Source: Silene conica
Lineage: Eukaryota > Streptophyta > Magnoliopsida > Caryophyllales > Caryophyllaceae
DNA: 64,000 nt
Assembly (NCBI GenBank): GCA_029255685.2
Contig: CM055313.2
Location: forward strand, 77,168,641-77,232,640
Direction of reading: 5' to 3'
The first letter of the stretch is position 1. The number at the start of each line of letters is the position of its first letter. A program made the position numbers and the translations under genes. The notes beneath the pieces were generated by a model that saw nothing but the letters and a program-made list of their open reading frames with translations, ran no database searches and was not told the DNA's origin. Shown here one piece after another: positions 21,040 through 31,293 of this stretch.

Positions 21040-21690
21040 GTAGTAGTAGTAGTAGTAGTAGTAAACATGAAAGAGTGGAAAAAATGTAATTGAGAAGTAA
21101 AATTTGAAAACATTCAAATAATAATATTTGTTAACACAATCGAAAATCATAATCTTGAAAATATAAATATCATTAACAAAGGCATCATCTATGTTGCTTC
21201 GCTATTGACTTCCGCATCGTCTTGATGTGCTTCATTTTCGAGGTCATTATAGACACCAATATCACACCCTATTTTTTTTAATTTATTTTCGAACTTTATT
21301 CATGAGTTTCTTCCGTTCTTTATCATCCATGTTTGAATTTGTTCTTCCTTGAATACTTTGATGTTGTATAACTGGAATACCAACTTTATTCAGGAGTTTC
21401 TTCCGTTCTTCCTTGAACTTTTTTTATATTATTATTATTATTAATATTATTATTAGTTATTACACTTTAATTAAACATTTATATTCAGTTTATTTCTATT
21501 AATTTCTGTTTCATTCAGCTCGATTAAGTTCAGTTAAGCTCGATTAAATTCCGTTCAGTTCAGTTCAGTTCAGTTCAGCTCAGCTCGATTCAGTTCAGCT
21601 CAGCTTAGTTCAGTTCAGTTCAGTTCAGCTCAGCCTCATTCAGTTCAGCTCAGTTCAGGTCAGCTCTAAAAAGCCAGAAAGAACAGGGCC
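20571..21690. mobile_element. PIF/Harbinger-type element nested in the CACTA element
   Basis: The ends are a perfect 20-bp inverted repeat, GGCCCTGTTCTTTCTGGCTT and its complement. The 3-bp sequence TAA flanks both sides (20568-20570 and 21691-21693), the target duplication typical of this superfamily. The 1,120-bp interior has no transposase. It contains CAGTT/CAGCT pentamer arrays near both ends (20600-20760 and 21500-21665) and long trinucleotide repeats in the middle. Non-autonomous. Confidence 0.85.
20790..21062. repeat. Compound (ATT)n/(AAT)n/(AGT)n microsatellite
   Basis: Runs of ATT near 20791-20823, AAT at about 20966-21009, then TTA and AGT triplets to 21062. The (AAT)n-(ATT)n junction is self-complementary and could form a hairpin. 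Apparent ORFs here are repeat shadows. Confidence 0.9.
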
Positions 21691-22279
21691 TAATACCTAA
21701 TTAATCACAACCTAATAAGCTAAGACGGTCTTAATAACCTACTACAATCACTAAATGCACAAAACAAAACAACAATCAAACTAAAAATTGAAATTAAAAT
21801 TGAATTATAAAAGAGTATACAAACCTTAATTGAATTGAATGAAGGGAAGAACAAGTGTGAGAACCTTGATGTTGGCCGGAATCCGGTGACGGTGGTGTTG
21901 GGGGTGGTGGTGGTACACATAGGTTGTGGTGGTGCAAGTAGATGTCGTCGAATTTGGGGTTTTTGGTGTTTTGAGTTTGTAATTTTGCGATTAATGAAAG
22001 GGAAGAAGAGAAGCGCTGTTTCTAACCCGTGAATTGGCGACTGACTGGGCAATTTGACGACTGAATACGGTAGTCGCCAAATTTGGCGACTAAATTTCGT
22101 CGCCAAATGTCCTATTCTGTCGCCAAATAGTGTCGGTATTGGAAAATTTGGGGAAAATTGGTAGTCGCCAAATTGGCGACTGAAGTCAGTCGCTCGAGTT
22201 TTTATTCAGTCGCCAAATTGGCGACTACTGCGTGCAGTCGCCAAATACTGTCGCCCGTTTTGTTTTTCTAGTAGTGCAT

Positions 22280-22850
22280 GATGGCTAATGGATAGCCATG
22301 CAAGCCTAAGTGTATGGGTAAGACCAAGGCCATGCATTGGCCTGCCCTAGCTCCTCTTACACGGCACACTCAACTTCAACCCTCACCTTATAATGTGAAT
22401 TGTTCACATTTCCATATTCTAACCCTAACCTAATTTTCTAGTGTAAGAAAATCCTAAAATTCCTCTCAAATTTTTCTAGTAAGAAAATTTTTATTCTCTC
22501 TACTAATATAATAAGATTATATTAAGACTATAATAGTTATAGTATTTTCTTATATTTTTCTAATAGGATTAGAATTCCGTTTTAAGGAAAACCGTTTTTG
22601 TTCACCTAGTCTGTGTTAATTTCGGTTATTAAGGGTACGTCTTGGGTGCATCGTAAAGGAGGCAAGCTACTTTGGTTCCTCCGTGGAGGATCGTCCTAGC
22701 ATATATTTGGACCGAATGTAAGTGTCCGAATCTTTCATTTCCGCATTTTGTTTTGCATGCATAAAGATCTTGACCTAAAATTAAATAGTTAATTTGGTAA
22801 GTAAATTAGTAAGATTAATTTTATTTTAGGGCCAGTATGACGAACCTTAC
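22280..22850 (+). repeat. Old copia-type LTR, right part (after CACTA)
   Basis: This continues the LTR interrupted at 17437. It has an AT-rich centre and a GGGTGCATCGTAAAGGAGG block that recalls the transcribed LTR region of the 998-bp family. The 3' boundary is not sharp; a TTACA near 22848 may be its end. No coding sequence is visible. Confidence 0.5.
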
Positions 22851-23146
22851 AAAAGGTCAGTCAAGTCACTCTAGGTATCGGTCTCGACTCATCTTGTCGT
22901 TCGAGTCGACTTGCCTTAGGTCAAGGTTACCCTAGTTATCGCTATGAATACACTCGTCCAACATAGAATCATGCAAATGCGTGTCACAAACTATCGCTAA
23001 AGACAAAGAAAGGCGACAATACAATCCCAACCGTCGTTGAGGCAATACATCAAACACCTAGCATGCATTATAACAACCCTCTATGTCGTGTCTTTTCAAG
23101 TTGGTTGTGAACTTCGAGGACGAAGTTCGTTCTAAGGTCGGAAGAT
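22851..23146 (+). pseudogene. Tail of a gypsy polyprotein next to its 3' LTR
   Basis: Most of this stretch is unrecognisable, but its end (23107-23146) encodes NFEDEVRSKVGRL followed by the GGAAGAT purine run and the TG of the LTR. This is the usual end of gypsy pol (NFEDEV-like) plus polypurine tract. The rest of the element is missing. Confidence 0.6.
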
Positions 23147-24814
23147 TGTAATACCCCTTTAATAGTCATATGAGTTACTCGATGGAATTGGTTGAACTCG
23201 GTGGCATTGAGGATATATAAGTTATTGGAGAAAGAAATGGCATAGTTATGTTGCTCGGTTATAGATAGGTTGTCTAAAAACTGTTATAACTTGAGATGTA
23301 CATATGATATTGATGTGATTCCAATTGGAGGTGATAGCTTATTCTCTTACATTTCTAACGGTAGGTCACACACCCAAAAGACCAAGTATTAAAGTTGGTC
23401 AGTGTTGAGAACTACGAAGTAACTCGACCGAGTTGGACCTACTCGACATTGTAATAACCCTTTATTACTCGTATGAGTTACTCGATGGAATTGGTTGGAC
23501 TCGGTGGCATTGAAGATATATAAGTTATTGGAGAAAGAAATGGTATAGTTATGTTACTCGGTTATAGATAGGTTGTCTTAAAATTGTTATAAATTGAGAT
23601 GTATATATGATATTGATGTGATTCTAATTGGAGGTGATAGCTTATCCTCTTACGATTCTAACGATGAATCACACACCCAAAAAGACCAAGTCTTAAAGTT
23701 GGCCAGTGCTGAGAACTACGAAGTAACTTGACCGAGTTGGGCCTACTCGGCCAAGTTGAGGCTACTCGACCGAGTTGGTCCGACTCGGCCGAGTTAGTCG
23801 GGTCCGTGTTCAGCGTCAGATTCTTATAAAAGCTAAACCGTAAGTTAAAGTCACTTTGACCTAAAATCAAAACACAGTAAACCTAATTCTCTCATACTTT
23901 CTCTCCCAAAACTTCTAAGAGATCCTTAACAAAAATTTAACGCGCCGATCACTTAGCCTAGTATCGTGCCATCAAGTAAGTATCGTCCTTCTTGTTCGTA
24001 TGTCGACTAGAGAATAGTTATACCTATGGTTAGTAATCCCTGTGTATGTTCTTAGGAGGAGATTTTGTAGAAGAGTATAAGTAGAAAGCTTGGAATTGCA
24101 TTCCGTGATTATTGCCTTGAGGGTAGGTTTCCCTACTCAGTTATCTGTTATGTGATCGTGACGGTATATCTGATATATTGTGACGATGTTATTATTATGC
24201 TGTAAGGCTGATATCACTGTGGTTACGAGATGAGATTCCAATGGTAATGTGTGGAACCGTTGCGGGGAACGGATCTCACTCCTATAATCGTTCTTCGTGG
24301 GACCCGCCACGTAGAGGATATGCACATTAATGGTCTAGGTACCTGCTTGCCGCTGCGGTAACTGGGGGAATTGGTGTGGGCCGCCACTTGGTTTATGTGA
24401 CAGTGACACCAGTGATGGGTGATATCAGTATGTGATGCTTTGAGATTTCTTATAATGTTCTTGATTTGGTAGTGACAATATTTCCTATACAGTAACTGAC
24501 GCTTGTGGTGTTTCCGCTGTGATGATCCATTGGTATGGTGAGCAGATTCTTAGAAGGTAACTCGATTTTGGTTATAATGCTTGAGTGGGAGAATGGGTCA
24601 TCACGAAGTTTTGTAGCGTCGTAGTTTCTTTTGCTAGCCTCCGCTGTTACTTTTTGTTGTTATATCTTGTAAGACTTTGGAATCACTTTAAATTGTTAAT
24701 TATAATAAGTTACACTACCGTTTACCTTTGATATTATGCCCCAGGAAACTGAGATGGTGATACTTTCATAGTCTGAATGTCCTACCTAAAGGCTTAGATT
24801 ATGAGGGTGTTACA
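23147..24814 (+). repeat. gypsy 3' LTR
   Basis: The LTR is bounded by TGTAATACCCC at the left and GGGTGTTACA at the right (inverted TGTAA...TTACA ends), about 1,668 bp. The polypurine run directly upstream marks it as a 3' LTR rather than a solo LTR. Its first ~300 bp are duplicated in tandem (23147-23449 and about 23450-23750). No 5' partner is in the window. Confidence 0.78.
23700..23812 (+). repeat. Tandem CTCGGCCGAGTT-type array in the gypsy LTR
   Basis: Repeated 10-24 bp units alternate CCGAGTTGG and ACTCGGCC, each nearly self-complementary. The array follows the second copy of the duplicated LTR segment. Confidence 0.7.
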
Positions 24815-25439
24815 TGCATACTACGAATGACCTATACAATCGAGTAACTAGGCTTAAAATCAAACAAGTACTATCATCAAGAGCATAACATAGATCGCCC
24901 CTAACCCTAGATGAAGTCTACTCACACATACTTAAGGAAAAAGTGTAAACTATTGAGTAAAAGTAAACAAACATAATGACTATTGCCAAGACCGGTCCGA
25001 AACATTTGGAGGCCCTGGGCGAAATTGGAAAATTGAGCCCTAACTTTAAAAAAAAAAAGTTAAGACCGTTCAATATAATCTAAAAAATATACAAGACTAC
25101 TAAGATATGATATGACTACTTTCAAGGAAACGGTCTCGAGACTCTCGACACCTCTTCCTTGGGGGCCATGCAATATGATTAACAATCGTTGTAATCTGAT
25201 CAATAGTTGTAGGATCTTAATCTGATCAATAGTCGTAGGATCTTAATCTGATCAATAGTCGTCAGAACTGTGTCTTTGGAATTTCATTTGAACACTGATT
25301 GAGACCGTTCTTTATGGATGATCGATGAATCTTTATATGCATCAGATATTATGCGATATCTTACGTTTATTCGTTTAACACGCCCTATACTATATAATGT
25401 ATATGCAATATGCACACTTTTTTTGCGGCACCTAGTGAC
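24815..25439. other. Spacer; right half is the duplicated 3' flank of P450-2
   Basis: From about 25140 the sequence matches the 3' flank of P450-3 (about 52400-52640), including CACCTCTTCCTTGGG and the stretch ending TATGCAATATGCACAC just before the stop codon side. A 26-bp AATCTGATCAATAGTCGTAGG-like unit is present three times at 25195-25262 but once in the P450-3 copy. Before 25140 I see no gene. Confidence 0.7.
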
Positions 25440-26687
25440 CTAATTATTCGAATATGGAGTTGGAATAGCCACAAGAGGATCTCGCCTGCGCAACGAGATG
25501 CCAAAACTTTCAGACATGAAAGAATCTTCATTTACCTCACCAGGCAATTTCCAATTGAATTGGCCAACAAGATTCGCTAACGTGAGCTCTGCTTCAACAT
25601 TAGCAAAAGCAACCCCAGGGCAGCCTCGCCTGCCTGCACCAAACGGAATGAATTTAAAGTCACTTCCTGAATGGTTGATAAATCTCTCTGGTCGGAACTC
25701 CTCGGGCTCTTCCCAATAAGCTGGGTGACGTTGTATAGCCCACGCATTGATGATAACTTGTGTCCCGGCAGCAATGTCATAGTTTTGGACTCGTGCATCT
25801 TGAGAAGATTCTCTTAATAATAGAAACGGAAGTGAAGGATGGAGCCTTAGTGACTCCTTGATCACCGCCTTTAAGTACATCATACTCTTCAAATCATCCT
25901 CGTCGATTAGGGTTTTTCCTTTGAGAAATCCCCTTACTTCTTCTTGTAGCTTCTTCAAGACCAAAGGGTGGATAAGCAGCTCTGACATTGTCCATTCGAG
26001 TAGCGTAGCAGTTGTCTCTATTCCTCCGGCAACCATATCCTGTGCAGGATATAACAACTAAATTCAAACTATAAAGTGGAAGGAAAATTAGTAAAATCAA
26101 ATATTGCTTTTATATATAATTGAGCATGTCATAAATTTTGAAAAAAATCGACTTTGATTCTTTTTAGTTCTCATTAACAGTCGTTTTTGAAAATGTTGAC
26201 ACGGATAATCTATCTTTAAATTGATGGGATTCTAGAGTGAATAGGTGATCGAAGACATTATTACGTACAAATGATAATTATGACTCTTTAATCCAGCATT
26301 CATAGTTAGGGCACCCAAAAATCTCGGGGTCCTATTCAATGGCACTGCTTAAACACCCTTAAAGACGGCCCTGCTAGCGAACCAAATTGAAATAAAATTT
26401 CATGATTGTGTTTACCATAAGAAGTGCTTTAACTGTGTACTCGTCAATTGACGAGTCATGACTCTGAATTTCAAGCAGAACGTCGACCAAGTCCTGAGTT
26501 TTATCCCCTTTGTTACGTTCATCATTAATCCCGTTTATATGCTCCTCAATTCTGTTGTGGACGAATGATTTCAGTAAACTGGCAATTTTCCTTGCCTTGA
26601 AAAACACACCGTTAAACTCATCAATCCAACCCAACCAAGGTATAAAATTTCCGATACTGAATGAGGCATGTACCTCAGAAAATTCAT
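25440..26687 (-). pseudogene. Cytochrome P450, CYP71-type, 5'-truncated (P450-2)
   Basis: Exon 2 (26039-25440, 199 codons plus stop) is undamaged: GGIETTATLLEW I-helix, ESLRLHPS (ExxR), FRPERF and FIPFGAGRRGCPG heme loop. Exon 1 survives only as 26687-26416 (about 90 codons, from FSEVHASFSIGNFIPWLGW to VKALLM) with a canonical GT donor. The first ~214 residues, including membrane anchor and substrate-recognition region, are missing and replaced by retrotransposon gag sequence. The intron (26040-26415, 376 nt) is about 260 nt longer than in P450-3 because of an extra AT-rich insertion. It cannot make a normal P450. Confidence 0.93.
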
Positions 26688-27093
26688 CCTTAGTCATGTT
26701 AAACATCTCGTACTGTTGCATAAGAAGATTTATTCGATACTTCTTTACTTGTGACGTTCCCTCATATGCAAGGCATAGGGTGTCCCAAATTTCCTTGGCC
26801 GACGTGCAGCCAGATATCCGATTGATCTCTTGTTCACCGATGCCATATTGAAGGATGGACATGGCTTTAGAGTTCTTTTCGACCTTTTTGTAATCTGACT
26901 CAACGTACTTGTCCTCGCTTTTTGGTGTACTAGTGCCATCGGCATTAGTGACAGAAATAGCGAGGGGGCCATTTTTTATTATTAACCAACACTCATAATC
27001 AGTACCCTTAACGTAGTGCTCCATGCGATGTTTCCACCAGACATAGTTATCTCCCTTGAAGATGGGATACTTAGTGTGTTTATTTTCGTCCAT
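26374..27093 (-). CDS. Chimeric gag-P450 reading frame
   Basis: A 239-aa frame starts at the gag ATG (27093; MDENKHTKYPIFKG...), runs ~136 residues to FNMTKDE, then continues without a break as P450 (FSEVHASFSIGNFIPW...). It crosses the P450 exon 1 donor (26415) and stops in the intron at 26374. If the donor were spliced to exon 2 at 26039 the frame would continue to the P450 stop, giving roughly 425 aa. The gag part differs from the intact gag at 36596 by only a few residues. The LTR at 27157-28539, directly upstream, could supply a promoter. Expression is unknown. Confidence 0.75.
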   Translation of the reverse strand: MDENKHTKYPIFKGDNYVWWKHRMEHYVKGTDYECWLIIKNGPLAISVTNADGTSTPKSEDKYVESDYKKVEKNSKAMSILQYGIGEQEINRISGCTSAKEIWDTLCLAYEGTSQVKKYRINLLMQQYEMFNMTKDEFSEVHASFSIGNFIPWLGWIDEFNGVFFKARKIASLLKSFVHNRIEEHINGINDERNKGDKTQDLVDVLLEIQSHDSSIDEYTVKALLMVNTIMKFYFNLVR

Positions 27094-27156
27094 AACTATA
27101 GGATCAACTCTTTTGGGGCTTAGCCAATATCAAGAGCACGAGGCTCTGATACCAAT
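26682..27156 (-). mobile_element. Truncated second copy of the Sirevirus 5' internal region
   Basis: It contains primer binding site, leader and the first ~400 nt of gag, nearly identical to 36196-36659, placed on the far side of the element's 3' LTR. It ends where P450 exon 1 begins; the sequences meet at a short shared ATTCA. With the neighbouring element it makes the order internal(partial)-LTR-internal-LTR. Confidence 0.88.
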
Positions 27157-28539
27157 TGAAGAGTTAAGAACGAATAAACACCTAAGAGGGGGAGGGGGTG
27201 AATTAGGTGTGACCTTTTTAAAATTTTAACGGCAACTACACTTGAGAGACTTAATGACGAGTAAGTTCACAAGATGAGCAAAGTGTTCTATGCAACAGTA
27301 TGATTGACTGTTACACAGAAACTTGGAATCGTTCAAGTAAGCGAGAATAAAGCGAAGAGTATGTAAGTAAATAAGCAAACAACCAACGTTAAAAAATTGG
27401 TTCAGTCTCTACTCCGAGACCTACGTCCAACCGTTATTTTATTGATTGTTTAGAAATTTACTCCAACAACTAAACGAATACAAGTAAAATAAGTCGCCAA
27501 CCTACTCCGGTTGCATTTGTTCGAAGCTACTCCGCTTCAAGACTTGACTCAAACTTAAAGCTACTCCGCTTCAAGAGTTTTAGGACGTTCTATCTCTGGT
27601 TTACAGGATCAGAATCTCAGATGTTCACTTAAGAACGTGGAGATTTACATTTAAGATCTAAACACGAGAATCATGGAACAAACTCATTATGTCACAGTGT
27701 AGCTTACTGATGCATGGAGATTTTCAGACCGAGTTTGAGAAAAACGTTTGAAGACTTTTAAACTTAAAATGGTTTTGCAAAACTTAAAGAAAGAACTTTG
27801 AAGGCTTAAGAGTTTTGCAGAAAACTTCAATAAATGTTGTAAAAGCCTTAGCATTGAATGAGGCTAAGGGGTTTCTTTTATAGTACTTCAAATGTGGGTA
27901 TTACCCAATGTGTACTTCCTTTGTACTTTTATCCATTGGATAATAGCTAGCCCACTTGACAAGCAAAAGTTGTTGTTTAGTTTTCATTGGCTTTTGATAA
28001 AGCAAATCAGATTTGTGTTTGTAAAATATCTTCTAATAAGATGCTTAGTACTATTTACATTTCAAATGTAAACAATTCATATGTTCTTATTATTTTACGA
28101 AATGCGGTACACTACGAATAAGACGGGTTTTTACGCTTCAATTCGTGCGTGCCAAAAGAGAAGACGATTTTACAAGAAAATAGATTTTGACAATTATTTT
28201 CAGAAAACTAAAGTGACTATTTTGCACATTACTTGAAAACATTTTTCTCGTACTAAAAAACTCCATGTGGTACAGACATGGACTGTTGCATGACAAAGCT
28301 AACACTTGATTTTAACGAGGATGTTCCACTTACTCTTACATTTTTGACTTAGGTTACAAGGGGATGTTCTTGACTTGTGTTGTTCTTCTGGATCATGTTT
28401 GAAACATAATGGATGATCTCTTTGTTGCCTTTGTTCTTCAATCCATTTGCTTAGCCTTGAATACTCAATTCATGCTACTTAAGAACAAACAATTAATATT
28501 AACAAGGACTTGTCATCATCAACTTAAAATGTTCCAACA
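27157..28539 (-). repeat. 3' LTR of the Sirevirus element
   Basis: On the plus strand it runs from TGAAGAGTTAAG to GTTCCAACA, 1,383 bp. The polypurine tract (28540-28552; AAAGGGGGAATT on the minus strand) abuts it on one side. A primer binding site complementary to initiator-Met tRNA (minus strand TGGTATCAGAGCC) abuts it on the other, so it also acts structurally as the 5' LTR of the truncated copy at 26682-27156. Confidence 0.95.
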
Positions 28540-28952
28540 AATTCCCCCTTTGATGATGACAAGCCTAAAACATGTGATTTTTCCCCCTAAACCCAAGGTC
28601 GGTCTAAACACCTAACATGATTGTTCACATATGATCAAGAGGTTAAAAAAACTAATATGCCTTAGTCTGTAGTTCGTTCCAAGCATCAAGCTAAGACATA
28701 TTCAAGGTGAACGTTAGCCTAAGAGTTACGGGACAAACAAACAACGACACATGTTAACCACATACTTCCCCCTCTTGACATCATCAAGGGGGGACTTAAG
28801 CACCTGCAAAAGAGTTCATAACATAGTTCATACAAGCATAGTACGTAGAGTTCATAAAACAAAAACAACGAGAAAATAAACAGTGTACTTAGAACAAGTT
28901 TTTGAAAAGCCACGGGAAAGGGGGTTAATGATTAGTGGGGATGGTTGATTTT
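28540..28952 (-). other. 3' untranslated region of the Sirevirus element
   Basis: Between the env-like stop and the 3' LTR, with the polypurine tract at 28540-28552 and another purine-rich run (minus-strand AAGTCCCCCCTTGATG / GGGGGAAGTATG-like) near 28765-28800. No ORF is supported. Confidence 0.7.
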
Positions 28953-30919
28953 TTAGGATGCAAAGCGCTCAAGAAGGTCTTCATTCATGGTTTTGAGCTC
29001 AGCCATTGCTCCTTTCAAGTAGCTCACGTCCTTGACCAGCTGCCCCATAGTTTCAGCCAACTGATTCAACCGAGCAAGGACCTCTCTCTGATCAACATTC
29101 CCTCCCACTGTTGCTTGAGTTTTCTTTACCAAAACTCCATTAACCACGGCCATGCTCATCCTTGATAACAACCCCGATGCCATCTCATCACTCAATTTTT
29201 CTACGGCTGGGCTACCCTTTTTCACCACCCTCTCAGCAGAAAACACCAACGACAGCCACATTCCATATGGCACCACGAAAGTAGTGTCAAAAACACCGTT
29301 TTGGAAACTGGTGGCCGCTTCATGGATGCGGGAAAATATAAGGCGCGGAAGGTTGATGGGTTTGTGTTTAACAATATGGTGAATAAGGAGCATGTCAAGA
29401 AGAGAGCATCTCCCTCGGCTATTGTTGCTAGGTACTAGGTTGCGAAATACGAGGTTAAAGACAAAGCGAATTGGGGCGGGAAGTTCAATGGCATAGATAT
29501 TGGTTGGGCCCTCGGGTGCACTAGGACGAAGTACCTTGAGTACTTGAGCACTTGTGACCTCCTCCACTTCCCCCCAGTCACGTTTAGGAAACGTTGTCAA
29601 CCCCACATCAGAGATTTCAAGCAACCCAGCAAGCCTCTCAATAGTGAGAACAAATGGCTTACGGTTTATCACAGCAGAAAGGGTACCCGAAGCAACATCA
29701 ACTCTGACTGTTGCATAGAATTGGATGACTTCGGACAAGTACATGGGACTATACTTGTCGAGAAGGTTCACCCAACCCTGTGCATACATAGCTTCCTTAA
29801 AATATTTAAAAGCGGGTGATGAATCATACCAAGACTTGCGATATCGTCTTCCACTGTGAAAGCAACAGTTGAGGATACTGTGACATGTCTTCAATGTGTC
29901 CTCCGGCAAGTCAAGAGAGTTGAGATGATTAGCCACATCATTTTTGAAGGGTTCTGGGTATGAGGACACGGCAAGAGTGCGACAAGTGTTGGCGAGTGTC
30001 TTGTCCTCCATAATTTCCTCATCTTCTTCTTCAAGAGAGGACAAGAGCTTTGATGATTTGGCCTTCTTAGCCGGGCGAGTTTTGGACCCGGACCCTTTGC
30101 GTTTTGCGGTTTTGGTTGCTTTGGTGGGTGGACTTTCATGGGGGATCTCATCATCCTCTTCTTCTTCGAATATTGCAGGCATCTTTCCCTTGAAACGGGT
30201 CTTAGATGAGGGTTCGGAAAATAGTGGGTCAAGCGTTTCCTCGAACACCTCATCTTCATTGTGGGTTTCATCATTCTCCTTTTCAACAGTAGTATCTACT
30301 GTTTCATCTTCACCCATTACGACTTTGGGATTCTCCTTTGTTCCCACACTATCTTCATTTTCGATTGAATCCTCTTTTTCTTTGTTAGCACTCATTTCAT
30401 TGAGTGTTTCAATGACTTCATTTTCTTCTTCCTCCACAACTACCTTCAATTTTTTCTTTGATGCCTTCTCCTTTCTCTTTTCATTTTCTTTTGATTTTTT
30501 AATTTCCTCTTCCTTTTTCTTACTAAGATCCTTCATGATCTCATCAATCTCATCACTTTCTGTTTCCACTTCTTCCTCGACATTCAAATCAGGAATGTTG
30601 GACCTTGCTTCCTTTTCATTTTCAGTGACATTTTCATCCTCATTCTTATCAAGAGCATCTTCTTCATCAGTGTCAATGTCCACCGAGGGATCGAGTTGAA
30701 GAGAAATGGGTTCTCTTCTTCCTTTGCCGCGCATTTTTCGACCGGTTGCACCACCTCGACAGCCACCTTCTTACGGGATTGGACGGTTTTGGTGGATTCA
30801 GAGGCGGTAGTAATGTTGGAGTCGGGTTGGGTGGACATATTTTTTCTTTTTGCTACAAACTTTGGGTTGAAGGAGTTTCTCAGATTTTGTAGTTCCCTTG
30901 CAAGGTTTTTGGGAGGCAT
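28953..30919 (-). CDS. Sirevirus env-like third ORF (putative plant transposon protein)
   Basis: The main open frame is 30734-28953 (593 aa). A better N-terminus (MPPKNLARELQNLRNSF) starts at 30919 in another frame, so a single indel near 30720-30740 probably disrupts it. The first ~250 residues are highly charged, rich in E/D and K, with coiled-coil character. Residues ~260-480 form a globular domain (YKSWYDSSPAFKYF-like start, GWVNLLDKYSPMYLSEVIQF, MLLIHHIVKHKPINLP) resembling the putative plant transposon protein domain. The C-terminus is again helical. Sireviruses carry an env-like gene here, but I see no clear signal peptide or membrane segment, so an envelope role is unproven. Confidence 0.75.
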
Positions 30920-31293
30920 TTTATTGAAGAGGGGAGATGGAGAGTGTACGGTTATGGTTGAGGAAGTTGAGGGGTTTGGCAGTTTCCTTTTTGAATTTTG
31001 TACAATAAAAGTACAAGTTGCATGGGGAATAAAAGGATAGGTGTATGTGGTTATAAGTTTAAATGTAGAAGGATGTACTTTTGAGAGGGATAGTTGGTTT
31101 GATTTGACAACACATTTAATTTTGAGTGACTCAACAAGTTTAAAGTACACTATTTACTTTATTGTAATTTTATTTCACATAAACTTGTACTACACATAAT
31201 ATTAAACCAAGTAATGAGTACTTATTTTTAGCATGCATTAAGTCATCTCCTCTAGTCAATCATGTAGGAGAAGTACGTAATTTTTCAATTTCG
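30920..31293 (-). other. Spacer between pol and env-like ORF
   Basis: This AT-rich stretch separates the pol stop (31294) from the env-like ATG. It could carry an internal promoter or splice signals for the third ORF, but none can be identified by eye. Confidence 0.5.

Larger units (their letters stand above)
17438..22276 (-). mobile_element. CACTA (En/Spm) DNA transposon, internally deleted
   Basis: The 4,839-bp element begins CACTAC and ends GTAGTG, flanked by the 3-bp target duplication CAT (17435-17437 and 22277-22279). Terminal repeats share CACTAC ... AAACGGGCRACAG. Subterminal regions on both sides (about 17460-17800 and 22030-22270) are packed with CAGTCGCCAAATTGGCGACTG-type inverted motifs, typical transposase-binding arrays. 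Inside on the minus strand are an N-terminal transposase fragment and a TNPA-like gene. The catalytic DDE core is missing, so it needs a partner to move. A PIF/Harbinger-type element is nested at 20571-21690. Confidence 0.93.

Noticed and set aside
24980-26375. GGCCCTG-type motifs at about 25010 and 26365 as ends of one MITE around P450-2
   Set aside because: The motifs do not form a convincing inverted repeat and no target duplication is visible.
29944-30699. 251-aa plus-strand serine-rich ORF
   Set aside because: It is the antisense shadow of the acidic, lysine-rich env-like ORF; no independent coding signal.
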